DNA of 64,000 nucleotides from Austropuccinia psidii (taxonomy: Eukaryota; Basidiomycota; Pucciniomycetes; Pucciniales; Sphaerophragmiaceae), in the NCBI GenBank assembly GCA_023105745.1, contig JALGQZ010000011.1, positions 14,165,975 through 14,229,974 on the forward strand. Direction: 5' to 3'. Shown here one piece after another: positions 60,873 to 64,000 of this stretch. The translations under genes and the position numbers were made by a program. Numbering within the stretch: position 1 is the first letter of the stretch; each line of letters starts with the position of its first letter. The notes under the pieces were generated by a model. It searched no databases, was not told where the DNA came from, and was given only the letters and a program-made list of their open reading frames with translations.

Positions 60873-62700
60873 TGTAAGGTGTGGATATAAAACTTTGATT
60901 AAAAATCAAGTACTTTTCCTGTCCTCAAAATTTGTATAAGGTAAAAATCAATTAAAAATAGTAAAGAATATTATTTTTAAGAGATAAAACACCAATTTTA
61001 TTGTTTATAACTTTATTAGTATAAAACAATAATATTATAAAAATTTATTGTTTTACCAACAATAAAGATTTATCCAAAAAATACTCTACAAGAGATGTTT
61101 TAAGGCTACAAAAGAAATTTCTTCAAGAGCAATTTCAATTGGAATTAATTGAGCAAAGAACTGCAAGCAATTAATTAAAGAACAAATTATTTAAAAAGGA
61201 TATGAAAGAGCAAACACACCCAAAAGTGACCAGAGTGAATTTGGAAACAAAGTGACAAAGTTTACAGTGATGAAAGATGCTTTAATTCACTTTTGAGGTG
61301 GTTCAGGGGTAAAAATGATTATAAGAGTTACAAACAATGATTATAATGATTTTTTCACGTGGTTAAAAGGATTAAAATGATTTAAAAATGGTGGTTGGAA
61401 TCTTTGATTGATTGGTTTAACAGTGTTTAAACTAATTAATAAAAGGAAAAGATTCTAACATGAAGAGAAAAGTGGGGCAAAGAAGACATTCTTTTATAGC
61501 AATCAATTCTCTTACTCAAAAGGTTAAATTTAATCTTGTCAGTCGTGAAAAACAGTCTGACAACAGAAAAGTCAATTATGGCATCATTGAACCCTGGTTT
61601 AGACCAAAAAGGGCTGGTTTAAGCCATTTTTAGCCATTTTAGACCCTTAAATCAGCCATTACTATAGCAATACCAGGCCTAGAGCCTTCAAAACACGTCA
61701 GAATGTGTTTCAGAGACGTAGAAACCAGTTAAAACTGTTTTCATAGGATGGTTTTATCTTAAGGGTAGTTTTACCCTCTTGGCAACAGCTAAAACTACCC
61801 CAGTTGGTATCAAAACCTCATCATCAATTGAGTCCACAGACCCTGTAACTCAATTCCAGGCCAAAATTGATGAACTTTTGCGTTAATTTTGACATCCCAC
61901 GCCTGTCAGCAAGGATTTTGGGGGTCTAGCTCCCCCTTAGAGCTGGAGTTCCTTTTCCCCCCCAAATTTAATCTTTCCAATTTATTTTTCCTTTAATTCC
62001 TCATCATGTATTATACTTATAATTTACATATGTAATTGAATTCAATTGTACAGTTCAATACAGTAATAATTGACGCCTCATATGTAAATCAAAGTTCACT
62101 TATGTAATACATGCGCACATTTTGACATTTCAATTGAATTTAATTGAAAATACTTCAATTCCTCATAACTTCTAAACTAAACACAACACCTCAATTTTAA
62201 CACAAAAATTGATGGTTAACACCACATGTGGTGGGAATTAAATTAAGGTTTTGAGGATTTCCAACTTTTGTATTGAAAATACTAAAAACTTAATTTAAGC
62301 TTATTTAGAGTTGAGTTACAAGAATTTCACTCAAAGGTGACCCCACCTGATTTTTTATGAGGAATCCAATGGTGAAATAATTTTTATGTGTTTATTTATT
62401 GAATAAAAAGTTATAATAATTTTTATTTAACTTTTTTCCAAATTTATTTATTTTTTTCACAATTTTGTTAAAATTTCATTTTTACTTAATTTTTTCAAGT
62501 ACAAATGTAATTTTATACTTATAGAATTTAATGTATTTTTATTCTTAAATTGTAATTAATTTTTTTATTTTTAATATAATTTTATATTTATATTTTGATT
62601 TTTATTTTAATAATATAAATAAATTCATTTTATTTATATTAATATGTTATTTTTGTATTTGTGGTCTTTTGGGTATATGAAGTTACCTCTAAGGCTCACA
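60873..62700 (-). repeat. Element C2 3' LTR (1,828 bp)
   Basis: Reverse complement of LTR C: TGTAAGGTGTGGATAT at left, TAAGGCTCACA at right. It carries the complement of TATAAAAG at 61491-61498. Confidence 0.92.
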
Positions 62701-62807
62701 TTCCCTCCCCCTAAAAAAGAATATTACTTTGTAATATTGGTGTTTCTAGTGTTTCTGAATCTCCTGAGGAGTTTGGTAGCTTTTGGTATATCTTTTTGTT
62801 CTAACCA
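62701..62807 (-). other. Element C2 polypurine tract and 3' tail
   Basis: On the element strand AGGGGGAGGGAA abuts the LTR (62701-62712). The rest is the downstream part of pol after a stop at 62808 and the untranslated tail. Confidence 0.75.
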
Positions 62808-64000
62808 TTAATCTTCACAAGTTGGGTCACTGTACCTAACAAGGTATTCCCTTACTTTCTTGGTCCTTATTTTCCTTTCTTTAAGAACTTTGGTAATTTT
62901 CTTAGTACCAGATGCCTCAATAGGAGTTATAACTTGGGGAATCTTATTCCTCAAGGGAAATTTCTCAGCATCACTAGATTTGTATGGCTTTATCAAGCTT
63001 AATGGAAATGTAGGGTGCTTATTGCTAAGCTCTTCAGATAATTCTACTTCAACAGCATTTTCTCTATGGAGGGCCTTAATCACAAAAGGTCCTGAAAATG
63101 AGTATTTCAACTTTTTACATCCTTTGATGTTATTGAAGTTAGTGGTGGATACAAGAACTAGGTCCCCCACTTTGAAATCTGGAGTTGCATGTGATTTATC
63201 CCATTTATCTCTAGCATATGCAAAAGAGTCCTCCATGCATCTTACTGCATGCTTTCTAGCTTTGTCTAGCATTCCTTTGAAGCTAGCAGCTGTGGGATGT
63301 ATTTCAATTAAGTCTTTCCTCAAGGAATCTTGGGGTAACTTGGGGTTCCATCCTTTTTCTAGAATAGCAGGAGTCTGATTGGTACTGGCATGGATTGATG
63401 TTTTATATGCTAATTCCAGTTCTGGCAACAGAGTACACCAATCATGGGTAAATCCATCACAATCCCTGAATTCAAGGCCATATGCACAAAATCTTCTCAC
63501 CATGTCCTCTAAGGTTTGGATCATCCTTTCAGCCAGGCCATCAGTTTGTTGGTGGTAGGCTGTAGAGAAAGACAGTTTAGTGCCAAATAATTGGTGAAGA
63601 TTTGTCCATAGTGCTGAAGTGAATTTGGGATCTCTATCACTGATGATATTTGTAAATATCCCAGTCCATGACACTACTCTATTCCATATCAGAAGAGCTG
63701 TATCCATGGCTGTATCATCTTTGTGACATGGTAAAAAGATTGGAGTTTTACTGAATCTGTCCACAATTACTAGGCAAGCATTATAGCTCCTGTCACCTCC
63801 TGGTGGTAGTCCAGTTACCCAATCCATATGGACAATTTCCTAAGGTCTGTTTGGTTCTTGGACTTTTATCATATTTCCAAGTCTTTTGCCTGTAGATTTA
63901 TTTGCCTTTTGGCATCTGTCACAGGTTTTGCAATACTCTGCAACATCTTTCTGCCACATTGGCCACCATATGCAGGTCTTTACTTTCTCTCTTGTTCTGT
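62808..64000 (-). pseudogene. pol: Element C2 pol, integrase part (open at window edge)
   Basis: From the window edge leftward: the end of the HHCC zinc-binding region with CKTCDRC (about 63910-63930), the core with MDWVTGLPPGG (63827 down), SDRDPK and TDGLAERM, then a GPF module and a chromodomain-like tail (ITKVLKERK...EYLVRYSD). Stops at 63840-63842 (TAG, replacing the tryptophan found in F) and 62808-62810 (TAA) break an otherwise long clean frame. Integrase would insert element DNA into the genome. Confidence 0.88.

Larger units (their letters stand above)
30993..64000 (+). mobile_element. Element C1: Ty3/Gypsy host of nested insertions (right end outside window)
   Basis: The 5' LTR is 30993-32788, the primer-binding site starts at 32789, and internal sequence is 32789-32885, 43560-43828, 46002-48946 and 59125-60872. 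These four pieces read continuously on the plus strand (leader, gag, protease, RT, RNase H, start of integrase) once elements F, solo D, B and C2 are removed; target duplications prove the first three removals. The element is old: many stops in gag and pol, and the protease motif is changed to DPG. The remaining integrase and 3' LTR should lie right of the window, after C2. Confidence 0.85.
60873..64000 (-). mobile_element. Element C2: Ty3/Gypsy of family C, minus strand (right part outside window)
   Basis: A family C LTR (60873-62700), then a polypurine tract and integrase reading on the minus strand to the window edge. Only its 3' end is in view. It interrupts C1, itself of the same LTR family. 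The 5 bases before it, ATTCC, should recur right of the window as the target duplication. Confidence 0.88.

Noticed and set aside
62860..63378. 172-codon plus-strand frame
   Set aside because: Antisense to the C2 integrase; shadow frame.
1..64000. CRISPR arrays, bacterial operons, ribosomal RNA
   Set aside because: No regularly spaced repeats, Shine-Dalgarno-led gene strings or rRNA stretches were seen; the DNA is eukaryotic.

Overview
The window looks like eukaryotic, basidiomycete-fungal DNA and most resembles a large, transposon-filled rust (Pucciniales) genome. This rests on very AT-rich sequence, one gene cut into 15 small exons by 58-97 bp introns, and several families of Ty3/Gypsy chromovirus-type LTR retrotransposons with LTRs of 1.4-2.2 kb. 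The style of the polyproteins recalls Austropuccinia psidii, but that species call is recognition from memory and is not proven by the sequence.

Left third (1-14,435). Pieces of old LTRs (families C, A-like, D-like, B-like) lead into a complete minus-strand chromovirus, element A (4695-14127). It has two LTRs, a TTGTC target-site duplication, a polypurine tract, gag, and a pol with protease, RT, RNase H, integrase and chromodomain. The element is inactivated by stops and frameshifts. It sits inside an older B-like LTR that resumes on its far side. Its primer-binding site is not tRNA-like: it is an exact 14-nt complement of a segment inside its own LTR, as expected of a self-priming (Tf1/sushi-type) retrotransposon.

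Middle (14,436-27,891). This is the only host-gene territory. A minus-strand gene (16128-18729) encodes a questin-oxidase-family protein of 512 residues. The model needs two GC-AG introns and an 8-nt micro-exon to recover the family motifs. Upstream lie a CCAAT box, a TGACGTCA site and a tRNA-like, SINE-like repeat. The remainder is AT-rich intergenic DNA with two copies of an unclassified repeat (family E), a 16-bp GC-rich palindrome and the relic of a MULE/FAR1-type transposase.

Right half (27,892-64,000). This is one nested retrotransposon cluster. Repeat E is interrupted by a D LTR, which is interrupted by an A-like LTR, which is interrupted by a plus-strand Ty3 element (C1, 30993 to beyond the window). 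C1 in turn carries four insertions: element F (32886-43559, plus, TSD AAAAT, youngest-looking), a solo D LTR (43829-46001, TSD CAATT), element B (48947-59124, minus, TSD TAAAT) and element C2 (60873 to beyond the window, minus). Removing F, the solo D LTR and B rejoins C1 leader, gag and pol in order. Families B, C, D and F share LTR ends TGTGAGCC...CTTACA. F and C1 carry a TTTGGGGGCC primer-binding site and B the one-G-shorter TTTGGGGCC. F, B and C2 share a GGGA(A) polypurine end. Most copies have lost function through stops, frameshifts or damaged catalytic residues. Element F is the least damaged.
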